Source of the DNA: a virus
Length of the DNA: 43,336 nucleotides
Strand: one strand, 5' to 3'
IMG/VR virus record: IMGVR_UViG_3300010389_000034
Location: 1-43,336 of that record
Shown piece after piece: positions 20,992 through 27,902 of this stretch. Below the pieces are notes generated by a model. That model was not told the origin of the DNA, did not search any database, and saw nothing but the letters and a program-made list of their open reading frames with translations. The translations under genes were made by a program, and so were the position numbers. The stretch's first letter is position 1, and every line of letters starts with the position of its first letter.

Positions 20992-22176
20992 TTACTGAGT
21001 ATCGGCTTGCGACTCGCTGCCCTGCTCCTGTTTCTTGTCTTCTGGCGGGTGTAGACCATCTTGTAGACTTTTGGCCTTTGAAAACGCATCCCACAGAGCA
21101 TTCGTGGTCGTCTTGGCATTCTTCCCTACATAGTAGGCAAGCGTTGTTTTTATATCGGTATGACGCATCAGTTCCATGAGCTGTTGAGGCAGGATCAATT
21201 GCGCCCACCTCTCACCAAAAGACCGCCTGAGGTCATGAGCTGTAGCATATGACCCTTTGTCTGTATCAGAGATAACATTTGCCTTTGTGGCGATTCTCTT
21301 AACCAGACGGCCTGTGGTGTCGATCCTGGGTATCACGCCTCGAGTCCATTTGGTAACAGGCTGAAATACTCTACCTTTTTGATTCTTCACTTTTCGCAAC
21401 AATTGTTCGAACTCTGGAGCCATTGGTGTAATACGATCCTGATTCCCTTTCTCTGCTTCGGCCTGAATGCGGAAATAGAAGTGCTTTCCCATCTCGATTA
21501 CACAAAAGGGCCCTTCGTGCCACTTGAGTTCTATGGCTTCCCCGATCCGCAGACCTGACCACCAAAGACCCTCGAGAAAGAGTTTCCACTGGTCAACGTG
21601 ATCCTCATCTATTACCTTTGAGATACACTTCACGATTCGTTCAAACTCTTCCTTCGTGATAGGCCTGCCCTTCATCATCTTTGATTTTCTGGCCCGCTTC
21701 GGAGGCTTTATCTTAGGCACACTGGCAATCATTCCCATCTCATGGGCCCAGTTCAAAGCAGCTTTAATGTATGCCAGATTCCCCTTGATTGTTGCCTCTG
21801 TTCTCCCTTTCCCCCTGAGCTTGGCAACATAGTGATTGATTCTGATTGATGTGACAGTAGAAAGGTTTTTGACTGAGATAACATCATGAAAACCATCCAG
21901 CACGTTTTCAGCTTTGTAGGCTCCCTTTTCAGATAGGCCTGCAAGATGCTCCTCAGTATACCTCTTGCGAAAGTCTTCCCAGTTAACGCCAGCATCAGCA
22001 ACGTAGGTGCCTGAGTTCAATCGCTCCTCAAGTTTGGCGGCATACGTCAAGGCCTTGGATTCTTTAGTTTCTCCGGTAGTCTCATACTTACGCCTGCCGG
22101 ATATTGGATCAGTCCACCTTGCAATGTAATGCTCACGGTCCTTTTGTTTGACGATGATAACCTTAATCAGTGCCAT
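20992..22176 (-). CDS. int: Tyrosine recombinase (phage integrase)
   Basis: 394 residues. An N-terminal arm/SAM-like domain (1-160) precedes the catalytic domain. The catalytic set is complete: Arg210 in SGLRIGEAIEL, Lys243 in the beta-hairpin region, His314-x-x-Arg317 (HDLRR), His339 (MRHT) and the nucleophile Tyr348 in LAYYV. It should integrate the phage at a host tRNA-Thr gene, whose 3' half lies right after the gene. The C-terminal coding end contains one of the 19-bp repeats. The start follows CAGGGGAG. Confidence 0.95.
   Translation of the reverse strand: MALIKVIIVKQKDREHYIARWTDPISGRRKYETTGETKESKALTYAAKLEERLNSGTYVADAGVNWEDFRKRYTEEHLAGLSEKGAYKAENVLDGFHDVISVKNLSTVTSIRINHYVAKLRGKGRTEATIKGNLAYIKAALNWAHEMGMIASVPKIKPPKRARKSKMMKGRPITKEEFERIVKCISKVIDEDHVDQWKLFLEGLWWSGLRIGEAIELKWHEGPFCVIEMGKHFYFRIQAEAEKGNQDRITPMAPEFEQLLRKVKNQKGRVFQPVTKWTRGVIPRIDTTGRLVKRIATKANVISDTDKGSYATAHDLRRSFGERWAQLILPQQLMELMRHTDIKTTLAYYVGKNAKTTTNALWDAFSKAKSLQDGLHPPEDKKQEQGSESQADTQ
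21050..21068 (+). repeat. 19-bp attP direct repeat, right copy
   Basis: Exact copy of 20812-20830, here within the last codons of the integrase gene (SLQDGLH on the coding strand). The two copies flank the tRNA-derived core. Confidence 0.75.
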
Positions 22177-22510
22177 CTATTCTCCCCTGATTTCGTTGGC
22201 AGTCGATGATAAATTGTCCGTAACACATAAGATCATTACCCCATGTATCAAGGCCTGTACCTTTATTTTTGTGGGCTTTTACAATCTCTTTCCTGTGTGA
22301 TTCTGCCATTTTCAGCAGGTCGCATAAGTCGTTAAACTCGTAATACAATGTCGGGTTGACCCCTGAAATGTTACGATTTATAAACTTAGCGGCCCTCATA
22401 ATCCCTGAAAGGCTTTCAATCGCTAATGTTAAATATGTAAAAAAACCACTAGATTCTCTATTCTCTATTGACTCTGTGTCCGTAGAATCATTATTGTTTG
22501 AGTTCGGCAT
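22163..22510 (-). CDS. Hypothetical protein upstream of integrase
   Basis: 115 residues, helical, with an Asn/Ser-rich N-terminus (MPNSNNNDSTDTES) and a central FFTYLTLAIESLSGIMRAAKFI. It overlaps the integrase start by 14 bases, so it is probably co-translated. The ribosome site is weak. No family is recognised. Confidence 0.55.
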   Translation of the reverse strand: MPNSNNNDSTDTESIENRESSGFFTYLTLAIESLSGIMRAAKFINRNISGVNPTLYYEFNDLCDLLKMAESHRKEIVKAHKNKGTGLDTWGNDLMCYGQFIIDCQRNQGRIDGTD

Positions 22511-22563
22511 GAAAACAAAACCTTTGAGACGGTCAAGTTGTAGTGCTTAAAAAGAGCTCATTC

Positions 22564-22600
22564 CCCGGTAAGGACTGCAATCCTTGCCGGGTTTCTTTTT
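22564..22600 (+). terminator. Strong plus-strand terminator
   Basis: CCCGGTAAGGA and TCCTTGCCGGG form an 11-bp stem (one G-T pair) with a 6-base loop, followed by TTTCTTTTT. This is a classic rho-independent terminator for plus-strand RNA, although no plus-strand gene is visible before it. On the minus strand a T-run occurs only 9 bases after the stem, so weak termination there is possible. Confidence 0.8.
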
Positions 22601-22862
22601 GCACTATGTAAACGCAATGAATCCGTGTTGCGTTTGGGAGATGGGTGGACCTCTACCAAGCAGGCGAACTGCTCGTAACAGTTCTATCGGTTGGGTGGTC
22701 AAGAGAAAATATAACGTACGGCGCAGTGAGAAACGCCGATAAAGCTTAATAGCCGCCATGCTTGTTCCTAGTGGTATTAGGTCTGGTTTGGCGGTTAGGA
22801 CATTGCAGGAGGTGCAAACTTCTGCTCTGAACCGGAGCGGGTCAAAGTGGCCCGCTTTATTT
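22601..22862 (+). ncRNA. Candidate structured RNA
   Basis: No convincing gene lies here, but hairpins follow each other. AACGCAA/TTGCGTT is at 22611-22634 and GAACTG/CAGTTC with loop CTCGTAA at 22666-22684. CGGCG/CGCCG is at 22719-22738 and GCAGGAG/CTTCTGC at 22805-22825. The series ends in a plus-strand terminator. Bracketed by two plus-strand terminators in an otherwise minus-strand genome, it may be an independent small RNA. No clear promoter was found, and no known RNA family is recognised. Confidence 0.4.
22836..22862 (+). terminator. Plus-strand terminator
   Basis: AGCGGGTC and GGCCCGCT form an 8-bp stem (one G-T pair) with loop AAAGT, followed by TTATTTA. It would end the candidate RNA. 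Confidence 0.7.
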
Positions 22863-23231
22863 ATGCGCCAAACAATCGCATGAAAATACAATGTTGTGTT
22901 TAGTTTGTCAATCACGATACACCCTCACAAGAGCTTTTATGACGGGCAACAGTGGAGTTTAAGCGAGACATATTACCCTGACTTTTCGCCTCGTCCAGAT
23001 TGATTTGTACATGGTTTGCAAGAAAAAACATATAATCCTATTCGGATCGACAGCGCGTAATACGTACACTCATCGTAGTGGTAATGATTGGTGTACCAGA
23101 TTTTATACTGGTGAAAATAAGATACGCGGATTCGAAAATCTATCGTGACCACCTTCAGCGGGTCACACGCGGCCTGCACCTGCAGGGCATGGAATAGGTA
23201 TCCGAGTATGATACTGTACCCATGATATAAA
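22863..23231. other. Gene-free stretch
   Basis: I see no convincing gene. A minus-strand frame of 101 codons (22973-23278) starts with GTG, has no ribosome site and overlaps the next gene, so it is not called. A weak minus-strand promoter-like pair (TTGATT, TATCAT) lies near 23211-23236. AT-rich sequence and short palindromes such as AGTATGATACT are present. Confidence 0.5.
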
Positions 23232-23471
23232 TCAAGTGCTGTCTGGATCTTTTTTTGATCTGTGCGGATTGCCTGCACTGAGGTCGAATCGCTCCGTCTC
23301 TACGCCCAGACCGATGCTGATGAGCTGGCGTACTGCGGCTGCGAAATGGGGCTTGTTGCCGTATGTCAGGCCGTTGTCGATGGCATATGCTTCGATTGCC
23401 ATTACCTGGATCGGTGAGAAGTGAATCAGCTTTTTAATGCTCTCTGTGTCGTCCATGATTGAGGCTCGCAT
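23232..23471 (-). CDS. Ribbon-helix-helix-like regulator
   Basis: 79 residues (74 from the second ATG at 23456; neither has a strong ribosome site). KKLIHFSPIQVMAIEAYAIDNGL then HFAAAVRQLISIGLGV fits strand-helix-helix of the CopG/Arc fold, but there is no confirmed family motif. In the lysogeny region it may regulate integrase or immunity. Confidence 0.5.
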   Translation of the reverse strand: MRASIMDDTESIKKLIHFSPIQVMAIEAYAIDNGLTYGNKPHFAAAVRQLISIGLGVETERFDLSAGNPHRSKKDPDST

Positions 23472-23513
23472 AAATAGATTTGTGGATGTGCAAAATAATT
23501 TGTGGTTGAACCC

Positions 23514-23561
23514 GCGCGCCTGCCGTTTGTGTGTCGGTAATCAGCCGACCGGCAGACGCGC
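23514..23561. other. Strong stem-loop between small genes
   Basis: GCGCG and CGCGC, CTGCCG and CGGCAG, then TCGG and CCGA make a 15-bp interrupted stem with single mismatches. No T-run follows on either strand. It could be an mRNA processing or stability element. The nearby direct repeats ATTTGTGG (23478, 23499) lie on its left. Confidence 0.6.
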
Positions 23562-23576
23562 AAAAGGATTCAGTTA

Positions 23577-23774
23577 TTAGTCCCATAGATAGTTCGCTTC
23601 TAGATGTGCATAAAGTGCATCAAGTGCATCCTGTGCTGCTTCCCGCAATGCGGTTGCTGTTGGGTCATTCAGGTCCGTGATTGATTCCCGAAGCCCGGAT
23701 AGACCATCGAGAGCATTATACATATCGTTTCTGATTGCTGGGTTGTTTACTTCTTTTCTGGTTTGCGTTTTCAT
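23577..23774 (-). CDS. Small helical hypothetical protein, 65 aa
   Basis: Start follows AAAGGAAATGAACG. Helical sequence IRNDMYNALDGLSGLRESITDL and TALREAAQDALDALYAHLEANYLWD. Second gene behind the promoter at 24100-24128. Function unknown. Confidence 0.65.
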   Translation of the reverse strand: MKTQTRKEVNNPAIRNDMYNALDGLSGLRESITDLNDPTATALREAAQDALDALYAHLEANYLWD

Positions 23775-23839
23775 CGTTCATTTCCTTTTTGAGTGATTAA
23801 GTCAGGGTGCCAGATTAGAGGCTCTGGCGGGCCTTTGGA

Positions 23840-24043
23840 TTACTTGCTAATGTATATCCTGATTTTCTTATCAGTGGATGATTTCCATCCTCTTTTGGTT
23901 TTAACAACCTTTCCCTCAGCGTGAAGTGATTTGATTGCTGGTGTGAATGTTGACCCAAAAGCATAAGTCATTGATGATGTGGGCTGAGGTCCAAGCTCGT
24001 TCAGGACTTTCATGATTTCGTTTTTTGTTGATTCGTTTTTCAT
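23840..24043 (-). CDS. Small winged-helix protein, candidate repressor
   Basis: 67 residues: KNEIMKVLNELGPQPTSSMTYAFGSTFTPAIKSLHAEGKVVKTKRGWK, then a closing strand IRIYIS. This is a helix-turn-helix with wing. It is the first gene behind the promoter at 24100-24128 and follows AAAGGAAAC. Because no CI-like gene is present, this is the best candidate for a lysogeny regulator, by position and fold only. Confidence 0.65.
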   Translation of the reverse strand: MKNESTKNEIMKVLNELGPQPTSSMTYAFGSTFTPAIKSLHAEGKVVKTKRGWKSSTDKKIRIYISK

Positions 24044-24099
24044 TTTCGTGTTTCCTTTTGACTGATGAGGCCGGGTTGTTGTTGTCTCTTATGTTTTTA

Positions 24100-24128
24100 A
24101 TGATATATATCTTTATCGGTTCCGTCAA
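24100..24128 (-). promoter_or_regulatory. Promoter of lysogeny-region genes
   Basis: Minus-strand TTGACG (24123-24128), 17 bases, then TATCAT (24100-24105): 5/6 matches each. A second TTGACA lies further upstream in the minus direction, 23 bases away. AT-rich surroundings (ATATATC) support a real promoter. It would drive the winged-helix gene and probably the two genes after it. Confidence 0.75.
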
Positions 24129-24177
24129 TCCTATATATGATTAAATGTCAAGATTTTGGGAAAATATTTCTGCGCAT

Positions 24178-24214
24178 AAAAATGGCCCCGAGTGCTCGTA
24201 ACACTCAGGGCCAT
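24178..24214 (-). terminator. Late-operon terminator
   Basis: ATGGCCC, a mismatch, and GAGTG pair with CACTC and GGGCCAT, giving a 12-bp stem. On the minus strand the loop reads TTACGAG and five T follow. It lies 133 bases after the last tail-region gene. Between them (24215-24346) there is only one weak hairpin (ACAATGC/GCATTGT at 24289-24310). Confidence 0.9.
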
Positions 24215-24346
24215 CTCTTGTATCCATAGGACACAGCAATCAAGGTACAAGTATAATGAACGCGCAAATATTAATCACCGAATGTGTAACAATGCATCTT
24301 GTGGCATTGTATGCACTTACGTGAGAGACGTTCAGAAGACTACACA

Positions 24347-24988
24347 TTATTTCCGTGTCGCAATCACAACACCACCCTTGACCTCTGCAGCCTGGTCATT
24401 ATCGATCAGTTCCACCCCGGCCCAGTTCGTCAGATGTACGATCTCCCCATGCGGTTGAAACAGATCGATGTAATCCGACAGTCGGTTGTTGTAAGCGTCT
24501 CTATCTGGATGATTGCCCGAGAAGTCAGAACAGATCTGCAGCACAAACAGACCGCCCGGTTTGATGTATTGGAAGAAATCTGCGGTCCCTTCCCGTGCAT
24601 CGACTCCCGTGGAAGGACAGGTCCTGTCTAATTCGCGATGATACCAGCTCATGCCCCGGCAGTAGATCAGATCGAAATAATTCTGGTCAAAGTAGTGTCC
24701 CAGTGCTGACGCGCTGTCCCTGATGAATATAGCCTTGGAACCCCGCTCAATTGCCCCCATAACGCCCTGTAGTGATGGCTCGACGCCAAACACCCGCAGA
24801 CCGAAACTCGACAGCAGCGACGCGTGCAGACCCTTGCCGCAGCCTAAATCGAGCACACTGTCACCGGGACTTAATCCGAATCGATTCACGATGTGTTTTT
24901 CCAGCCACGCCCGTTCTGTCATGGGGTCATAGCTGAAGTCACCAGCGGCGTATTTTTTGTTATAGAAATCTGTATTCTGCTTTTCCAT
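24347..24988 (-). CDS. SAM-dependent methyltransferase
   Basis: 213 residues, class I Rossmann fold: motif I VLDLGCGKGLHAS (45-57), acidic strand end VFGVEPS, then YFDLIYCRGMSWYH and KPGGLFVLQICS. The substrate is unknown. It is the last gene of the late operon, TAATG-coupled to a second methyltransferase and behind a glycosyltransferase, so sugar or small-molecule methylation is plausible. Confidence 0.85.
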   Translation of the reverse strand: MEKQNTDFYNKKYAAGDFSYDPMTERAWLEKHIVNRFGLSPGDSVLDLGCGKGLHASLLSSFGLRVFGVEPSLQGVMGAIERGSKAIFIRDSASALGHYFDQNYFDLIYCRGMSWYHRELDRTCPSTGVDAREGTADFFQYIKPGGLFVLQICSDFSGNHPDRDAYNNRLSDYIDLFQPHGEIVHLTNWAGVELIDNDQAAEVKGGVVIATRK

Positions 24989-25473
24989 TATTCACACTCA
25001 AACATGGTTATGAGCCTTCGGCAGCTGGAGTCCGTAACGATATCCAATCTGACTGGCTCTCGATTCGTGAGATTTAAAAACTTCCTGATGTCAATCGGGT
25101 CCTGATGGTGTCCGGGACATGAACCCGCAGCCCACATATAAGGCACGCTGATGATAGCAACTTTGCAGGAACTGAATATTTTATCAACGAACTCTCTCAG
25201 ATAGTCCGCTTTGAAATGCTCGATTACCTGCAGGCAGGTGATTACGTCGGCTGTCAGGTCCAACTGCATCCAGTCGCCTTCGATGCATTCCACACCGCCC
25301 AGTTGCGGGAACTCCCGATTATTGACAGCGTATCGTTTTTCGAACTTGCCATACGTTACAACCAGAGTGTCAGCACATCCGACATCAATAATGGACTCGT
25401 GGTCGAGCTGCTCCAGCCACTCCCGCACAACGCGGTAATAGTTCAGATCTTTTCTGCCATCCCAGTAGTTCAT
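24988..25473 (-). CDS. SAM-methyltransferase-like protein
   Basis: 161 residues from the ATG at 25473 (ATGA overlap with the glycosyltransferase stop). It has a shortened class I fold: IIDVGCADT (28-36), CIEGDWMQLDLTADVITCLQVIEHF, then VAIISVPYMW. A longer frame upstream overlaps the glycosyltransferase and is rejected. The third part of motif I is altered (CADT rather than GxG), so it may be a weak or specialised enzyme. Confidence 0.75.
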   Translation of the reverse strand: MNYWDGRKDLNYYRVVREWLEQLDHESIIDVGCADTLVVTYGKFEKRYAVNNREFPQLGGVECIEGDWMQLDLTADVITCLQVIEHFKADYLREFVDKIFSSCKVAIISVPYMWAAGSCPGHHQDPIDIRKFLNLTNREPVRLDIVTDSSCRRLITMFECE

Positions 25474-26504
25474 GTATCTTCTTCCCGGTTCAAGAAATAA
25501 TCCCGAATGTCCTGGTGCAGCCCCGGCTTGTACGAGGCCCATTCCCACGCCCCGCTTTTCCCGATTTTAATATCGGAGATACAGAAATTGTGATTCCGCA
25601 GGATCTGCAGCCGATCCCCATACTGGCGTTTTTCGCGGGTGCCGTGGTACAGGTGATAGGCACCCCCTGAAACGCAACCGATGCGACCATTAATCAGCGG
25701 ATATTGTTTAGCCTTCCATGCATCGAAGTCAGCCGCAGGACGCTTCAGGCTGGAATATTGCTTCTCCACCCACTTCCGCTCTTTGACGAATGCAGCAACG
25801 GCATGACAGTCACCGCCGCCGATGATGTCTTTGTCATAGATTCCCCAGGGGATTGCCTCGCGTCTGGCTGCCCAGGCGAATCCCGGAGTGCCGAACATAT
25901 CCCCGTTCAAGCCGTTATTCCAGTTGTAGGCCCAGCTGTTTGTCTGGTTCGTGACCTTTCTATCTGGCCCGAGAAAATCAACCCGCTCATATAACTGCAC
26001 AATTGGGTACGATTCCAACAGTTTTTTTGTGTCTTCATACCAATTCGGATTCTGAAAGATGGCATCGGCATCAATCCACGCCACTGCATCGATATCAGCG
26101 GGGAGCGACTGAATCCCGATATTCAGCAGGCGTTCCTTTTGCCACATAAATGATTTTGTGAGATCACCAATAATTTTGTGCTGAGCATCGAATTCAAACC
26201 GCCCGTCAAAGGACAGCTCCACCATCGTGACAGGAACGCCAATTTTATCCAGGTATTCATAGGCGTTTCGGACAGGGAGTTTGTAGCCGCAGGGGTTGAA
26301 GTGACAGGACACCACTGCCAGATTTTTGATCGGCGTGTATTGTGCTTCGGGGATCACTGGATCTGCGTTGCCCCAGCCTTCGCAAGTCGCGCGAGTCTTG
26401 ACCAGACGCCGGACCTCATCACCGTGCTTCCGGCAGAAGTAATTACGTTTGAATTCACAGGCTTCACAGAGTTGCTGTTTTGCTTCAGGTGTTAAATCAA
26501 TCAT
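25470..26504 (-). CDS. Glycosyltransferase-like protein with N-terminal Cys cluster
   Basis: 344 residues. Residues 13-41 carry four Cys (13, 16, 24, 41), a likely zinc site. The rest resembles a GT-A glycosyltransferase: NLAVVSCHFNPCGYKLPVRN, then the metal-binding AWIDADAIF (DAD 145-147) and a late AYHLYHGTREKRQYGDR. It should transfer a sugar to phage or host structures. The three-gene cassette with two methyltransferases at the end of the tail operon suggests decoration of the virion or receptor. Confidence 0.75.
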   Translation of the reverse strand: MIDLTPEAKQQLCEACEFKRNYFCRKHGDEVRRLVKTRATCEGWGNADPVIPEAQYTPIKNLAVVSCHFNPCGYKLPVRNAYEYLDKIGVPVTMVELSFDGRFEFDAQHKIIGDLTKSFMWQKERLLNIGIQSLPADIDAVAWIDADAIFQNPNWYEDTKKLLESYPIVQLYERVDFLGPDRKVTNQTNSWAYNWNNGLNGDMFGTPGFAWAARREAIPWGIYDKDIIGGGDCHAVAAFVKERKWVEKQYSSLKRPAADFDAWKAKQYPLINGRIGCVSGGAYHLYHGTREKRQYGDRLQILRNHNFCISDIKIGKSGAWEWASYKPGLHQDIRDYFLNREEDT

Positions 26505-27102
26505 ATAGCTTTGTATGGTAAAAGGTTAATTGGCTGGGAAATTCAAAGGTGACGGCGCTATTGTCGATACTGGAACTCTCCAGAGTGAACGTTGCTGGCT
26601 CTGTGACAAGACATCTGCTTTCTTCGGTCACATAAACCGCTTCAGCAATTGTTGTAATTACGTTTTCGCCATTGTCAGGGCTGTCCTCGGGGTTCGGGTC
26701 TCCGGAATCGAACGAATCCTGGATGCGGAAATTTAACTTCCATGCCCCGTCCAGATAGTACAGAACCAGCTCCAGGAATGTGGCCTCATTACTCGGGTTG
26801 AAACCGCCAAAAGACCAGTCGGTATCTGATGTACCGTCCGGAATTCGCCCCTTTGCCCCTGACGGGCATTGTGCGGCGGCTGGAAACGTGTAGTTCGCGG
26901 CCACAACGTCCCAGTACAGGTTCGCCGTAAATGGATGAATTGCAAAAAGGGCGGGGGCTGCAACCACGGAATCTGAGTTTACAACAGTCCAGACATTGCC
27001 GGTGTTCTTCATGCGAGCCAGGCATCGCCTGCAGTCGAACGTTCCGCGCGGGCACTGCTTCTTGAGAAGCGACATTGAACAATTGCAATTACTGTTTGCC
27101 AT
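26497..27102 (-). CDS. Minor tail-region protein
   Basis: About 201 residues from the ATG at 27102 (MANSNCNCSMS), 3 bases after the previous stop; upstream in-frame codons overlap that gene. The Cys-rich N-terminus (CNCSMSLLKKQCPRGTFDCRRC) could bind zinc or be crosslinked. The rest is beta-rich, with no repeats. Probably a tail-tip or surface protein by position. Confidence 0.55.
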   Translation of the reverse strand: MANSNCNCSMSLLKKQCPRGTFDCRRCLARMKNTGNVWTVVNSDSVVAAPALFAIHPFTANLYWDVVAANYTFPAAAQCPSGAKGRIPDGTSDTDWSFGGFNPSNEATFLELVLYYLDGAWKLNFRIQDSFDSGDPNPEDSPDNGENVITTIAEAVYVTEESRCLVTEPATFTLESSSIDNSAVTFEFPSQLTFYHTKLYD

Positions 27103-27104
27103 GA

Positions 27105-27902
27105 CTATAAACTCGGAGTACCATCGCCGTTGTAGGATCGGCATTCGTTGACATCAGCCACCCAGCCCACGCCGGGGAACCATTGCGCTGTCCCAAATGA
27201 TCCCGCAGCAACCGCATCGTTGATCACACTGTCGTCACTGTCCCATTCTCCGATCAGAGGAATCGGGTATAACACTTCCGCATCTTCGCCAGAATCAGCC
27301 CATGTGGTCACGTAAACATGCACCTTAAAGACTGCTGTTTCAATGTGGTCTACTTCAAACTGATCGAACGTCCGACCTGCCAGATCGTTTATAAATTCAA
27401 TCTGCCACCGTCCCGGCCAGAGAGAGACCTTGACGTTTCCCGGTCCGATATTTGACAGGGCTTCCAGTTTCTCTCTCAGGTATGCTTCTGTAAGAGTGGC
27501 AGCTGCAAGGCTGATATCTTCCGTGGACTGCTCATCCAGAATTAACTTGACGGTGCCACTCACTGAGTCACCAATAAACGAAACCACCTGTTTATGGTTG
27601 CCGTTGGGATCGTATTTCAGGATGGAAATCTCCACCGGCGTTTCACCGTCCACCATTACCGGATATTCCTGCCCTGACCTCAGATCACCGTCTAAATCAT
27701 AGCTGTCAGACGCATACGTTCTCACTGTGTACGTCGAGTACGGAACGTGAGTGATAAACCGAATCGGCGTGCGATGGCCGTCTAGCTGCCCGTAGCTGGA
27801 CTTATTCGGCTTATTCCGTGCGGTCCGCCATTCTGCCACCATCTTTTTTAGATCGGCCCAGAACTTCGCGGTTCCCTCAAGAAATGAAAGCTCCTCTGTC
27901 AT
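27105..27902 (-). CDS. Tail protein with one IAYN-type module
   Basis: 265 residues. After a short helix (FWADLKKMVAEWRTAR), the middle contains GTVKLILDEQSTEDISLAAATLTEAYLREKLEALSNIGPGNVKV then WQIEFINDLAG. This is the same module repeated in the neighbouring 831-aa protein. The end has VYVTTWADSGED and an Asn/Gly-rich tail. ATGA-coupled to the upstream gene. Likely part of the tail fibre or tip. Confidence 0.65.
   Translation of the reverse strand: MTEELSFLEGTAKFWADLKKMVAEWRTARNKPNKSSYGQLDGHRTPIRFITHVPYSTYTVRTYASDSYDLDGDLRSGQEYPVMVDGETPVEISILKYDPNGNHKQVVSFIGDSVSGTVKLILDEQSTEDISLAAATLTEAYLREKLEALSNIGPGNVKVSLWPGRWQIEFINDLAGRTFDQFEVDHIETAVFKVHVYVTTWADSGEDAEVLYPIPLIGEWDSDDSVINDAVAAGSFGTAQWFPGVGWVADVNECRSYNGDGTPSL

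Noticed and set aside
20883-21119. Minus-strand frame across the attachment site
   Set aside because: Reverse translation of a tRNA fragment and of the integrase end; no gene.
22758-22881. 40-codon plus-strand frame
   Set aside because: No ribosome site; it covers the terminator and hairpins of the candidate RNA.
22604-22915. 103-codon minus-strand frame
   Set aside because: It runs through strong hairpins and a plus-strand terminator, has no ribosome site and no protein-like pattern.
22973-23278. 101-codon minus-strand frame starting with GTG
   Set aside because: No ribosome site, overlaps the RHH-like gene by 47 bases; some strand-like residues but not enough to call.
24252-24257. Plus-strand TATAAT
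   Set aside because: Only a weak -35 (AGGACA at 18 bases) and it would read antisense into the methyltransferase gene with no target visible.
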